A stretch of DNA of 64,000 nucleotides from Runella sp. MFBS21 (GCF_029433105.1 NZ_JARNTW010000006.1:62001-126000), one strand, 5' to 3'; numbered from the stretch's first letter, positions 27,529 to 36,433 are shown. The notes: a model not told the origin generated them from the letters alone. Made by a program: numbers and translations.

Positions 27529-27718
27529 ATCCACGATAAAACCTATAACCTCCGTACACTATCAACAATGCTCCAAATAAGTATCTTAAAATTCCCGATG
27601 GTAACATACCAAAAGTAGCGGAGGAGGCCACCAAAAAGAGGCCTCCTCCAAAATATGCCAGCCCAACGGCTATTGACAATAATGCCATGAGCCGATTATG
27701 AAGTGGTTTACGCTTCAT
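27500..27718 (-). CDS. Small two-helix membrane protein
   Basis: 72 residues from ATG 27718 (MKRKPLHNRLMALLSIA); an upstream TTG would overlap tonB and is not needed. Two hydrophobic helices (about residues 10-32 and 45-63) flank a short loop, and the tail is charged. The gene sits 7 bases after tonB and overlaps the PstS-like gene by 29 bases, so all three are one transcription unit. No family is recognised. The tight coupling suggests it works with the TonB complex or anchors the lipoprotein, but that is inference. Confidence 0.7.
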   Translation of the reverse strand: MKRKPLHNRLMALLSIAVGLAYFGGGLFLVASSATFGMLPSGILRYLFGALLIVYGGYRFYRGYDQQKSEDS

Positions 27719-27725
27719 AATTGTC

Positions 27726-28553
27726 TTACTCCAATACAAAGCTAATTGGTAAGTTGTACTTCACCCGTACGTTACGACCAGATTGCTTTCCAGGTTTCCA
27801 TTTAGGCATACCTTTTACTACGCGGATAGCTTCTTCGTCACAACCAAATCCAAGGCCTTTTAGTACCGAAATATCTTGAATACTTCCATCTGTATTTACT
27901 ACAAATGTCATAAATACTCTACCTGATACGTTGGCCCGAGAGGCAGCGGCAGGATACTTAATGTTTTTGCTTAAGTATTGTCCTAAAGCGGCCATTCCAC
28001 CTGGGAATTCGGGGTTTTGCTCTACCACTTGGAAGATTTGCTCTTCCACAGGAGCAGCTTCTACTACTTTCACCTCCTCTTTTACGGGAGCAGTTTCTTC
28101 AGGAGCGATAATAGCCTCTTCAGCGTTGGCATCTCCTTCTTGAGTTTTATCAGCTACTGCTGCTTTCTCCAACTCCTCTACTACTGGCGGAGGTGACTCT
28201 TCTGGCACTTCCTCATCTTTCTTTACTTCAGGAGGAAGGAACTTGATAGTGGCCACTTTAGGCAACTCTATCGGAGGAGGTGGCGGCGGTGGTGGTTCAT
28301 TTGGGTCAATTGGCGGTGGTGGTATTTTCATCAAGTCGATTTCTTGCATGAATTGTTCTTCTTCTTGCTTCGGAATCAGACTGATGAGAGCTGGAGAAAG
28401 CATCGCCAATACAAACAACCCTATACCAATAAACATGGACTTGGTCAATGTGGGACGATATGCTTTCCGGAGGTCATACGCACCATACGCTTTATTGCGA
28501 TTCTCGAATATGATATCATCGAGAGTGACCGCGGATGCTTTAGTTTCAGCCAT
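27726..28553 (-). CDS. tonB: Energy transducer TonB
   Basis: 275 residues. The N-terminus begins with a conserved Bacteroidota TonB lead (DDIIFENRNKAYGAYDLRK) and one membrane helix (GIGLFVLAMLSPALISL). A proline-rich rod follows (PPPPIDPNEPPPPPPPPIELP-type) and then an acidic EE/VV-rich spacer. The C-terminal TonB domain (FPGGMAALGQYLSKNIKYP, GRVFMTFVVNTDGSI, GKQSGRNVRVKYNLPISF) contacts TonB boxes of outer-membrane receptors. It transmits the proton-motive-force-driven motion of ExbB/ExbD, whose genes lie immediately upstream. Confidence 0.95.
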   Translation of the reverse strand: MAETKASAVTLDDIIFENRNKAYGAYDLRKAYRPTLTKSMFIGIGLFVLAMLSPALISLIPKQEEEQFMQEIDLMKIPPPPIDPNEPPPPPPPPIELPKVATIKFLPPEVKKDEEVPEESPPPVVEELEKAAVADKTQEGDANAEEAIIAPEETAPVKEEVKVVEAAPVEEQIFQVVEQNPEFPGGMAALGQYLSKNIKYPAAASRANVSGRVFMTFVVNTDGSIQDISVLKGLGFGCDEEAIRVVKGMPKWKPGKQSGRNVRVKYNLPISFVLE

Positions 28554-28580
28554 TGCGTTTGGATAGTTTTTTGATTACGA

Positions 28581-29150
28581 TTAATCTGCTTTATCTCCTA
28601 AAAGTTCTTTTTCAGAAGTAGTAAGTGCATCGACGAGGGCGTATCGCTTACTTTTGGTTACTGCCATTTCGTCAAGCGCATCTACCATGTTTTTGTAGGT
28701 ACTGCTTTTGAGGGGTTTGATAACCACCACAAACTGACTTATACCTTTTTCATCCTTACCATGTTCCCGGTCAACTTGCGCTTGAGCCTGAAAAATCAAA
28801 GTACGCAAATCTGGGCCGTAAGAGATTTTTTTCAAATCAGTTTTGGCTTTGTCGTCATCAGCAGCAATTCTATCTAATGCCCATACAGTGTTGTCTTTCC
28901 CCAAAAACAAAGTCAATACTTTTGAGGCTTTCAAAGGTTCCGTATCTTGCGGTTGATCCTTGTTTTGCTTATCTGGTACCGCCAACGACATTGATGAAGG
29001 CTTGCTAAGCGTAGTGGCCAAGATGAAGAACGTAATGAGCAGGAAGCCCAAGTCCACCATCGGAGTCATATCTACGCGAGTCGAGGCTTTTTTACTGCGG
29101 ACTTTCTTATCACCATGTCCGCCACCACCACCTTGTGCTATTTCTGCCAT
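28581..29150 (-). CDS. exbD: ExbD/TolR-type biopolymer transport protein (second copy)
   Basis: 189 residues. One N-terminal membrane helix contains DMTPMVDLGFLLITFFILATTL, with the proton-conducting aspartate in the MVDLGFLL motif. A periplasmic domain follows, longer than in classical ExbD. This is the second of two adjacent ExbD-like genes, and the two differ strongly outside the membrane helix. Two ExbDs next to one ExbB are common in Bacteroidota and may form a heteromeric stator. The N-terminus is glycine/histidine rich (GGGGGHGDKK). Confidence 0.93.
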   Translation of the reverse strand: MAEIAQGGGGGHGDKKVRSKKASTRVDMTPMVDLGFLLITFFILATTLSKPSSMSLAVPDKQNKDQPQDTEPLKASKVLTLFLGKDNTVWALDRIAADDDKAKTDLKKISYGPDLRTLIFQAQAQVDREHGKDEKGISQFVVVIKPLKSSTYKNMVDALDEMAVTKSKRYALVDALTTSEKELLGDKAD

Positions 29151-29180
29151 TTCTTTAAAATTTTAATAGTGGTTTGGTTA

Positions 29181-29807
29181 TTAATCTGCTTTCCAGCCCG
29201 CTGGTGGTGCTTCTGTTCCGGTGATAAGGTTAAATTTGTTGATGTTTTGAGCTTGTAATGATGCCATTACATCCTTAAACACTGGAAATTTCGCTACATT
29301 ATCACCTTTGATTGCAATACGCAAGTCTTTGTTGGCACGGCGAGCTTGATAAATCCACTTAGCCAACTCATTTTGGGCAGTTGAGTCTGTAGGGATACCT
29401 GGCTGAGGAACTTCCTTCATTTTGTCAGGATTAGTTACTCCTACATTCAACCATTGAGGTAAAGAACGGATAGGGACACCAAAGTTAGCTTGGAGTGAAA
29501 ATACTTTCTTTTGTTTGTCAGTAAACTGTATACCTTCAGTTTGAGAAATATTTTCTAACATACCAAGGCGAGTTACCTGATTGTCCACCCCAAAATACAC
29601 TTTTCCGTCTTTGCCTATGCTAATAATCATAATATCCTTATCGGGAACTTTGATAGCCGAGATAGAAGAGGGCGTTTCGATAGTAGCCGCATCTTGTGCT
29701 TTAAACTGAGCCGTCAAGATAAAGAAGGTCAGCAACAAGAAAGCTACGTCGCACATTGCCGTCATATCCATCATCGGATAGTTCCGCTTGGGTTTTACAG
29801 CAGGCAT
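29181..29807 (-). CDS. exbD: ExbD/TolR-type biopolymer transport protein (first copy)
   Basis: 208 residues. The membrane helix contains DMTAMCDVAFLLLTFFILTAQF with the conserved aspartate; the periplasmic part (about residues 45-208) binds or gates TonB or peptidoglycan in characterised homologues. It is larger than E. coli ExbD (141 residues). It lies between exbB and the second exbD on one strand with short gaps, so the three form the motor operon. Confidence 0.93.
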   Translation of the reverse strand: MPAVKPKRNYPMMDMTAMCDVAFLLLTFFILTAQFKAQDAATIETPSSISAIKVPDKDIMIISIGKDGKVYFGVDNQVTRLGMLENISQTEGIQFTDKQKKVFSLQANFGVPIRSLPQWLNVGVTNPDKMKEVPQPGIPTDSTAQNELAKWIYQARRANKDLRIAIKGDNVAKFPVFKDVMASLQAQNINKFNLITGTEAPPAGWKAD

Positions 29808-29917
29808 AATACTTTCGGTTTAAATTGACATTACAAATATAAAACAATAACAAATACTAAGCAAATATTTATATATAATTTTTTTATATATACCGCATTT
29901 GCTTTCAGCTCTCGTAA

Positions 29918-30751
29918 TTAGTTGTGAGCTGAGAAGTTTTGTTGAATGCTCAATCCGACTTCGTCAATTTTGTAAGTCAATGTATCAATACGGCTAGTGA
30001 AATAGCTATACATGATAGTTGCAATGGCAGCAGTACCGATACCAAGTGCCGTGTTTACAAGAGCTTCAGAGATACCTGTTGCAAGAGCACCAGTATCAGG
30101 AGCACCTGTATTACCCATAGCGGCAAATGCACGAATCATACCCAATACCGTTCCAAGAAGAGCAGTCAAGGTAGATACTGAAGCCAAAGTCGCAATGATA
30201 GTCAAGTTTTTCTCAAGCATTGGAAGCTCAAGTGTAGTAGCTTCTTCAACTTCTTTTTGAAGAGCTGCCAATTTTTGATCTTTAGTCAACTCAGTTTCGG
30301 TACGAAGCTCAATGAACTTGTGAAGAGCTGTTTTTACTACGTTACCTACTGAGCCTTTTTGTCTGTCGCACTCTTTGATAGCAGCTTCAATCTCATTTTT
30401 GTCAAGAAGAGACTTCACTTTGCGAACAAACTCATCAATTGAACCTGAACCATTGGCACGGCCAAGGATAAAGAAACGCTCAATTGAGAATACTAATACC
30501 GTTAAGAAACAGGTAAATAATAAAGGTACGATGGGTCCCCCTTCATAAACGATACCAAAATAATCACCTGATTTTGGTCCCTTTTCGTGGTCGCCATCTA
30601 CGAAGTGACTAGGGTCACCGCAAATGTATTGATAAACCAAGTACGCGATAACCAACAATACAGGAATGACCAGAATGGGGTTGAGACCACCAGCTGATTT
30701 TTTAGGAGCGGCCGCCTTGGCCGGTGCGGGAGATGTAGCCTTCTTTTCCAT
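29918..30751 (-). CDS. exbB: MotA/TolQ/ExbB proton channel protein
   Basis: 277 residues. The N-terminus is alanine/proline/lysine rich and leads into a first membrane helix (LNPILVIPVLLVIAYLVYQYI). The family core is at the C-terminal half: LLFTCFLTVLVFSIERFFIL, then KNLTIIATLASVSTLTALLGTVLGMIRAFAAMG and SEALVNTALGIGTAAIATIMY. It forms the pentameric stator around ExbD that powers TonB. First gene of a minus-strand operon (exbB, exbD, exbD, tonB, small membrane protein, PstS-like). Confidence 0.95.
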   Translation of the reverse strand: MEKKATSPAPAKAAAPKKSAGGLNPILVIPVLLVIAYLVYQYICGDPSHFVDGDHEKGPKSGDYFGIVYEGGPIVPLLFTCFLTVLVFSIERFFILGRANGSGSIDEFVRKVKSLLDKNEIEAAIKECDRQKGSVGNVVKTALHKFIELRTETELTKDQKLAALQKEVEEATTLELPMLEKNLTIIATLASVSTLTALLGTVLGMIRAFAAMGNTGAPDTGALATGISEALVNTALGIGTAAIATIMYSYFTSRIDTLTYKIDEVGLSIQQNFSAHN

Positions 30752-30891
30752 CAGACTTACTTTTAGGGTTTAATTGAAAAAATAGTTTAAGTGTTTGCGC
30801 TGTAAAGAAAACGAAAATTTTAGATGGTTAATGATTTCACCAAGAAAATTTTTGTTGGCATTTTTTTAAAATAGTTACAAAAAATGCGGTA

Positions 30892-30899
30892 CAAAGCTA
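30892..30899 (-). promoter_or_regulatory. Candidate -7 box (TAGCTTTG) for exbB
   Basis: Minus-strand TAGCTTTG fits TANNTTTG and would give a leader of about 135 bases before the exbB ATG. No clear TTTG box is visible at the usual spacing. Confidence 0.5.
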
Positions 30900-31486
30900 T
30901 GATTTTTCAGAAAAAAAACTGCTTATCAGTCTATTAGTTTTTTTTAATTTTTTTAAAATCTGTCATCACTAATGAGTAATAATAAGATTTTTTTGCCTCC
31001 TTTTGTCCTCTTTCTTACTTCTTGCATAGTATCAGTACCACACTTTACTTGCTTTTACTCTTGTCTCTCTTAAAGTCCAGTCTCTACTTTGTATACCTTC
31101 TAATATTACTAAGAGTTTAATCCAAAGTACGTTTCGTTTTAGTTTTACTCTACAAAAATTTGTCATGTCAAATAGTTTTACCAAACTGTTTGGGCTTCTA
31201 CCTCTTACTAGGTCTCAAGGATACCAATCTCACTTTCAGGTATATTACGAAACATTATACAGGGTTTTTTAAGACATTAAACTTACACTCTAAAAATTTT
31301 ATATTTTTCTCATTTTTTCACTCTATAGGCCTTCTACACCCTACTTTCTAATCTCGTAAGGGTGCTTTTTTATAGTAACTGAGATCTTGATTCTCTTTCT
31401 CTTTGATGCCAAATAAGTATATTTTTCGTACATAATCAAACTTTAATGAGGCATAGTTGGCACGATTTATGATTTAAGCCATCATT
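30900..31486. other. Long intergenic region with one-strand pyrimidine bias
   Basis: No convincing coding frame is present. From about 31000 to 31350 the + strand is strikingly rich in C and T, with repeated TTACT/TTTACTC-like words. The stretch ends in a candidate terminator at 31337-31372. It might hold a small RNA read on the + strand, a remnant of lost DNA, or long leaders of the flanking genes. A TTGGCACG word is at 31457-31464, just before the next gene. Confidence 0.5.
31337..31372 (+). terminator. Candidate intrinsic terminator in the intergenic region
   Basis: CACCCT pairs with AGGGTG around a loop of about 16 bases and is followed by CTTTTTT. It is weaker than the others in the window, but there is no annotated gene for it to end, so it would imply an untranslated transcript. 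Confidence 0.45.
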
Positions 31487-33820
31487 ATGGAATCCTTCTT
31501 AAAAAACACTCTTTTAATCGTCTGTACATTCGTAGCTCAAACTGTGTGGGCGGGTCATACCAGTGATTGTGATGACATCGTGGCTCCTACTATCAGTAGC
31601 GAAAAAAGTATAAGCTGTTCAGGGCAAGCTGTCTTGTTAAAGGCTTCAGGCTGTGAAGGTAAAGTAGTGTGGTCAAATCACAAAACTGGTAATTCTGTTT
31701 TTGTATACCCTACCCAAACTTCTAGCTATACTGCCTATTGCCAAAAGGATGAATGTAAAAGTGCGCTCTCTAATAGCATTACGATTCTAATCAATACCCC
31801 TACTACCCCCATAATCAAAGCATCAAACAATAAAATCTGTTTGGGAGAGTCGATAATATTAAGTGCAACAGGCTGTGCCGGAGAAGTGATTTGGTCTAAT
31901 GGAGTAACTGGAAACGAAATTACGGTATATCCTACCAATACCACTAAATATACTGCTACCTGTCGCAATGAAGGCTGTATTAGCTGTTTTTCGGATGATA
32001 TTATCATTACCATAATGGGCGGAGAGCCTTTAAAACTTACTGCCACCAAGTCTACAATCTGTGCTGGTGAGACGACTTCTTTGGCAGCCCAAGGCAATTG
32101 TGCAGGAGCAATCAGGTGGTCTACTAACCAAACAGGTAGTAGCATTAGTGTTTCACCCCAAAATACAACTGAGTATTGGGCTCATTGCGAAAGCACCACC
32201 TGCGATATTGTCAAGAGCAGTGTGTATGTTTCGGTAGTACCTCCCCTTCCTCCCACTATTACTGCCTCAAAAAATACTCTTTGCGCCGGCGAAAATCTTA
32301 TCTTAACCGCCGCTGGCTGCACAGGCATTGTAGAATGGGGCAACGGAATGCAAGGACAATCTATTACGGTTACTCCTTTAGAAAACGCCCAATACATCGC
32401 TTATTGTAAACGTGGCGATTGTAAAAGTAGCCCTTCCCAGGCCTTTAAAGTTTATGTAGGCAGCAGTATACCCTCACGCCCAGAAGTCGTCACCGAAATG
32501 ACAAACCAATGTCCGTTTGTTACGGTAGACTTATCGTCAGCCTTACTCAAAAAAGCACCTACGGGAATATCCTACGAAGTCCATACTAGTTCTTCTCCTA
32601 GTTCTCCTTCTCTTAAAGAAGTGGGAGCTATTAGCGAAAATCGTACTTTCTACTTTTTTGCCCGTCATATGGCCACTGGATGTATGAGCGAGCCTGCGGC
32701 TGTTAATGTCAAACTCCAAGCTTGCACTCAATCGCTTGCGCTCTGTACGACCAATCCCGCTACGGCGAAAATCACCAAAACTGAGCAAACTACTCTTCAC
32801 AACTACCTTTTAGAAGGCACAATAGGGGGAGTGGCAAGTAGTGCCCAATGGATTAGTAATGGTACGGGTACTTTTAGTACGACCAATGGTCTCACCACCA
32901 TTTATACACCTTCTTCTGAAGATCGTCAGGCCGGAAAAGTAACAATCAGTTTTGTCAGTGATGATCCTGATGCCGAAGGCCCTTGCAAAGCAGGTAGCGA
33001 TATCATAGAACTCGCGCTTCAACCTAACCAAAGTGCAGCAAAAGAAATGGTAGGTATTAATAAAACTTTAAAAGGATGGACCAGTGCTGGGACTAATACC
33101 TACGAAATCGAGTACCTCCTTCAGGTGGTGAATATGGGTACTAATACTCTAAAACAAATACAAGTCATAGACAGCCTAGATAAAACTTTTCGGAGCGGTG
33201 CAGTTGTTCTCACCCCTCCTGTCGTAAAAATTGTCGAGCCGTCGGTAGCAACTTCGCCACTAGTCGATACCTCTTACCAAGGGAGCAACAATCATTATCT
33301 GCTTTTGGTACCCGAAACTACGTCTCTTGCGGCTGGGCAAGCTCTTACACTATCTTTGATAGCTAAGGTTGACTTTACAAACGCAACTGACAGTATTTTT
33401 AATAATACGGCTTTTGTATCTGCCATTGATATCAAGGGTCATACCTTAATTGACCAATCCACCAATGGCAACTGGCCTGACATTAATCAAAATCAAGATC
33501 CAAGTGATGATCTTACTCCTACCCCTCTAGCACTTAATAATCTAAAAGGGAAAGATAATGATGTTTTTATACCAGAAGGATTCTCTCCTAACTCCGACGG
33601 TATCAATGATTTCTTGATTATCAGAAAACCCCAAAACTTACGTGCCTCTCTCGAAATCTATAATCGTTGGGGAGGTCTTATTTATACTGCCGACGACTAC
33701 AAAAATGACTGGAATGGAGGGATATCTTCCCAAAACGCCCTTCCTGCTGGCACCTATTTTTATATTGTCAAGCTGAGTGATGGTCGAGAATTCTCTAAGT
33801 TTTTGACAATAAGTCGCTAA
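31487..33820 (+). CDS. Surface protein with Ig-like repeats and T9SS type B (CHU_C) domain
   Basis: 777 residues with a signal peptide (about residues 1-22, QTVWAG). Four tandem cysteine-containing repeats of about 75 residues fill residues 30-335, each with a GCxGxVxWSN core followed by YTAxC. A domain resembling DUF11 or conserved repeats lies near 530-660. The end (VFIPEGFSPNSDGINDF, LEIYNRWGGLIYTADDY, PAGTYFYIVKL) is the gliding-motility-associated type B sorting domain. The product should be exported by the type IX system and stay on the cell surface, probably in adhesion or motility. It is followed on the same strand by a PorE-like gene. Confidence 0.9.
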   Translation: MESFLKNTLLIVCTFVAQTVWAGHTSDCDDIVAPTISSEKSISCSGQAVLLKASGCEGKVVWSNHKTGNSVFVYPTQTSSYTAYCQKDECKSALSNSITILINTPTTPIIKASNNKICLGESIILSATGCAGEVIWSNGVTGNEITVYPTNTTKYTATCRNEGCISCFSDDIIITIMGGEPLKLTATKSTICAGETTSLAAQGNCAGAIRWSTNQTGSSISVSPQNTTEYWAHCESTTCDIVKSSVYVSVVPPLPPTITASKNTLCAGENLILTAAGCTGIVEWGNGMQGQSITVTPLENAQYIAYCKRGDCKSSPSQAFKVYVGSSIPSRPEVVTEMTNQCPFVTVDLSSALLKKAPTGISYEVHTSSSPSSPSLKEVGAISENRTFYFFARHMATGCMSEPAAVNVKLQACTQSLALCTTNPATAKITKTEQTTLHNYLLEGTIGGVASSAQWISNGTGTFSTTNGLTTIYTPSSEDRQAGKVTISFVSDDPDAEGPCKAGSDIIELALQPNQSAAKEMVGINKTLKGWTSAGTNTYEIEYLLQVVNMGTNTLKQIQVIDSLDKTFRSGAVVLTPPVVKIVEPSVATSPLVDTSYQGSNNHYLLLVPETTSLAAGQALTLSLIAKVDFTNATDSIFNNTAFVSAIDIKGHTLIDQSTNGNWPDINQNQDPSDDLTPTPLALNNLKGKDNDVFIPEGFSPNSDGINDFLIIRKPQNLRASLEIYNRWGGLIYTADDYKNDWNGGISSQNALPAGTYFYIVKLSDGREFSKFLTISR

Positions 33821-33880
33821 TCACAATTCGTTGAAACTAATATTTACAAAAACAGGGACGGGACTTAAAACCATATACCC

Positions 33881-36343
33881 ATGATGAAATTAAAACATCT
33901 TTGTTTGGTTACGTTATTTGCAATGACGACAGTAATGGCTCAAAAGCCCATTCGTGAAACATTGCTTCAACAGGCCAATCGCCAATTTGATTTACAAGCT
34001 TACGCCAAAGCTGTTGCCCTCTATCAAGAAGCACTAGAAAATGGCATGACTCCGCTCGAACAACGTCAACACGCAGAGTTAAACATGGCTTATGCTTATT
34101 TTCGATTAGGGGACAACCCAAAAGCAGAAGAATTTTATAAAAAAGCTCTGGCCGATAATACCACTCTCAAAGGTGCTTCTATATACCATTATTTGCACTA
34201 TGCCAAAGTCTTAGCCAATAATGGTGACATGCGAGCCTCTCAACGCTACTATGAACTTTATGAAGCTACAAAAGCTACTGAAGACAGAAAAAGTCAAGAA
34301 TCCCTGACGCTAACCAAACGTAAAATTACCTACCGACTCGATTATTTAGCTATCAATACTCCAAATGCGGAATTTAGTCCCACTTATTTTAAAGACGGAC
34401 TTGTTTTTGTATCAGGTAAGGCGCCAGCTGCTATCTCATCTGAAGCACCTGAGAAAGGATATTTAGATTTGTTTTATATTGCAAAGCCAGACGAGATAAA
34501 ATCAATAAGCTCATTAAATGCTGAAGGAGTAGAAGAAGAGGCTAAAGACAATACAAAGCCTACTCGCACCCAAGGAAGACGACTAGGTTCTGATGCTTAC
34601 ACTCGTGTTACTTCAAATGATTCAAAATCCCTAGGTACTTATAACAGCTACGGACTCGATGACCTACGAGGCAGTAAAGGTGAAGTGGTACGCCCAGGCA
34701 AACCTGTGCCTTTTAGTAAAGCCCTCAATACTCGTTTTCATGAAGGCCCTGCTACTTTCAGTGCTGATGGCTCGCAGATTATTTTTACCCGCAACAACTT
34801 CAACGAAGGACACAAAGGTGTAAGTGAGGACAATAATGTCAAACTTAAACTTTACAGCGCTCAATGGGGAGCTGATGATTGGACAAATATCAAAGAACTT
34901 CCTTTCAATAGCGATGACTACTCAACGGCCCATCCTTCTTTAAGCAAAGACGGCAACCTTTTGTATTTTGTATCAGATATGCCCAATGGCGTAGGAGGAA
35001 AAGATATTTATGTTTCTCGTCTCGAAAACGGTCAATGGACTTCCCCTGTCAATCTCGGTAAAACATTAAATACCCGGCAAGATGAACTATTTCCTTTTGT
35101 AGATGACCGAGGAAATCTTTATTTCTCTACCGCAGGTCGTAAAGGTGGCTTAGGTGGACTAGATTTATACTATGCCATTTTGAGTAAAGACGGCACAAAA
35201 GTCATTGAAGTAATTCATCTTGATGCTCCTATCAATTCCAAAGGAGATGATTTTGGCTTAGTGACAGATGGTGCTCGGACAATGGGATATTTTAGTAGCA
35301 ACCGTCGAGATGGAGATGACGATATTTATCGTTTTACGCGCGAAAGTTCCATGTATGAATGCCGAGAACTTCTAATCAAAGTATTTGAAAGTGAATCTAT
35401 GCAACCACTCGAAGGAGCTACCATCACTGTACGGTCTAAAATCGGAGGAGAACCTTTAGAAAAAGGACTAGAAACTAGTGCTAATGGATGGGCACATCTA
35501 TGCTTAGCTTCCGATAATGATTTTGTCTTTACGGTATCGAAAGAAGGATTTATCGACAATACTGTGGGCTTCTCTACCCGTCATCTTACCGACGATAAAC
35601 CTACAAGATTAGAAGTAAGTATTAGCCAACCCACCGGAGTAGAACCAATCACAACATCCAACTTAGAAAAAAAAAAAACTTCGGCCAGTGACTCTCTCCA
35701 AATTTTAAAACATTCTAAAGTAAAAGGAGTAGTCAGGACAGAAACCAACAGCCAACCTATCGAAGGAGTACTAGTAAAACTTAGAAATGAGTGTGACAAA
35801 AAAATATATGAAGTAATCACGGGTCCAGACGGTAGGTATGAATTTGAAATTTCGGAAGGTTGTGATTATACACTCATCTACTCAAAAGATACTTATGGAA
35901 CCAATACCCTGAAAATCAAAAAAGTTCCTAAAAAAACCCCTCCAAAAGTATTGTCTAAAGATGTTGGCCTACTTAAAAAAGGAGATATTGTACAACTTGA
36001 TAATATTTATCATGACCAAGGAAAACCAGGCTTAAGACCCGACGCAGCTCGTGAACTCGACAAAATTGTAGCTACTATGAAGCGCTATCCCTCTTTGCAA
36101 GCCGAAATACTATCGCATACTGATAGCAGAGGAGATGCAAACTCCAATAAGGTACTCTCTCAAAAAAGAGCTCAAGCTGTGGTAGACTATATGGCCTCGA
36201 AAGGTGTAGCTCGCTCTCGTATGAAAGCTACTGGTATGGGTGAAAGCATGCCCGTCAATGGCTGTGTAGATGGTGTAATATGTACCGAAGCTGAATATCA
36301 AAGAAATAGAAGAACAGAGTTTAAAGTACTAGAAATTAGATAA
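33881..36343 (+). CDS. PorE-like TPR / beta-propeller / CRD / OmpA protein
   Basis: 820 residues. After a signal peptide (LFAMTTVMAQ) come TPRs (about residues 25-145), then a PD40/WD40-like propeller (about 160-480; FHEGPATFSADGSQIIFTRNN, AHPSLSKDGNLLYFVSD, FGLVTDGARTMGYFSSNRRDGDDDIYR). Two carboxypeptidase-regulatory-like domains follow (about 490-590 and 610-690), and a C-terminal OmpA domain (YHDQGKPGLRP, ILSHTDSRGDANSNKVLSQKRAQ) binds peptidoglycan. This is the PorE architecture of the type IX machine. A run of 12 A at 35667-35678 in the linker between the two regulatory-like domains is a potential frameshift site. No porP-like gene accompanies it. Confidence 0.88.
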   Translation: MMKLKHLCLVTLFAMTTVMAQKPIRETLLQQANRQFDLQAYAKAVALYQEALENGMTPLEQRQHAELNMAYAYFRLGDNPKAEEFYKKALADNTTLKGASIYHYLHYAKVLANNGDMRASQRYYELYEATKATEDRKSQESLTLTKRKITYRLDYLAINTPNAEFSPTYFKDGLVFVSGKAPAAISSEAPEKGYLDLFYIAKPDEIKSISSLNAEGVEEEAKDNTKPTRTQGRRLGSDAYTRVTSNDSKSLGTYNSYGLDDLRGSKGEVVRPGKPVPFSKALNTRFHEGPATFSADGSQIIFTRNNFNEGHKGVSEDNNVKLKLYSAQWGADDWTNIKELPFNSDDYSTAHPSLSKDGNLLYFVSDMPNGVGGKDIYVSRLENGQWTSPVNLGKTLNTRQDELFPFVDDRGNLYFSTAGRKGGLGGLDLYYAILSKDGTKVIEVIHLDAPINSKGDDFGLVTDGARTMGYFSSNRRDGDDDIYRFTRESSMYECRELLIKVFESESMQPLEGATITVRSKIGGEPLEKGLETSANGWAHLCLASDNDFVFTVSKEGFIDNTVGFSTRHLTDDKPTRLEVSISQPTGVEPITTSNLEKKKTSASDSLQILKHSKVKGVVRTETNSQPIEGVLVKLRNECDKKIYEVITGPDGRYEFEISEGCDYTLIYSKDTYGTNTLKIKKVPKKTPPKVLSKDVGLLKKGDIVQLDNIYHDQGKPGLRPDAARELDKIVATMKRYPSLQAEILSHTDSRGDANSNKVLSQKRAQAVVDYMASKGVARSRMKATGMGESMPVNGCVDGVICTEAEYQRNRRTEFKVLEIR

Positions 36344-36365
36344 TTAATCAATTTTATTTAATACT

Positions 36366-36401
36366 AAAAGAGAGCAGGGCATATACCTTGCTCTCTTTTT
36401 T
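36366..36401 (+). terminator. Intrinsic terminator after the PorE-like gene
   Basis: GAGAGCAGGG (36370-36379) pairs with CCTTGCTCTC (36386-36395), including one G-T pair. AAAA precedes it and six T follow. Confidence 0.92.
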
Positions 36402-36402
36402 A

Positions 36403-36433
36403 TTGAGGTTCATTGATAAAAAGTCTATTTTTG
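36403..36433 (+). promoter_or_regulatory. Candidate promoter of the GH3-family gene
   Basis: TTG at 36403-36405 and TATTTTTG at 36426-36433 are separated by 20 bases, close to the Bacteroidota pattern. The start codon is 57 bases further on. Confidence 0.62.

Noticed and set aside
31160-31351. A 63-residue open frame in the long intergenic region
   Set aside because: No recognisable features, poor start context and composition typical of the surrounding pyrimidine-rich DNA.
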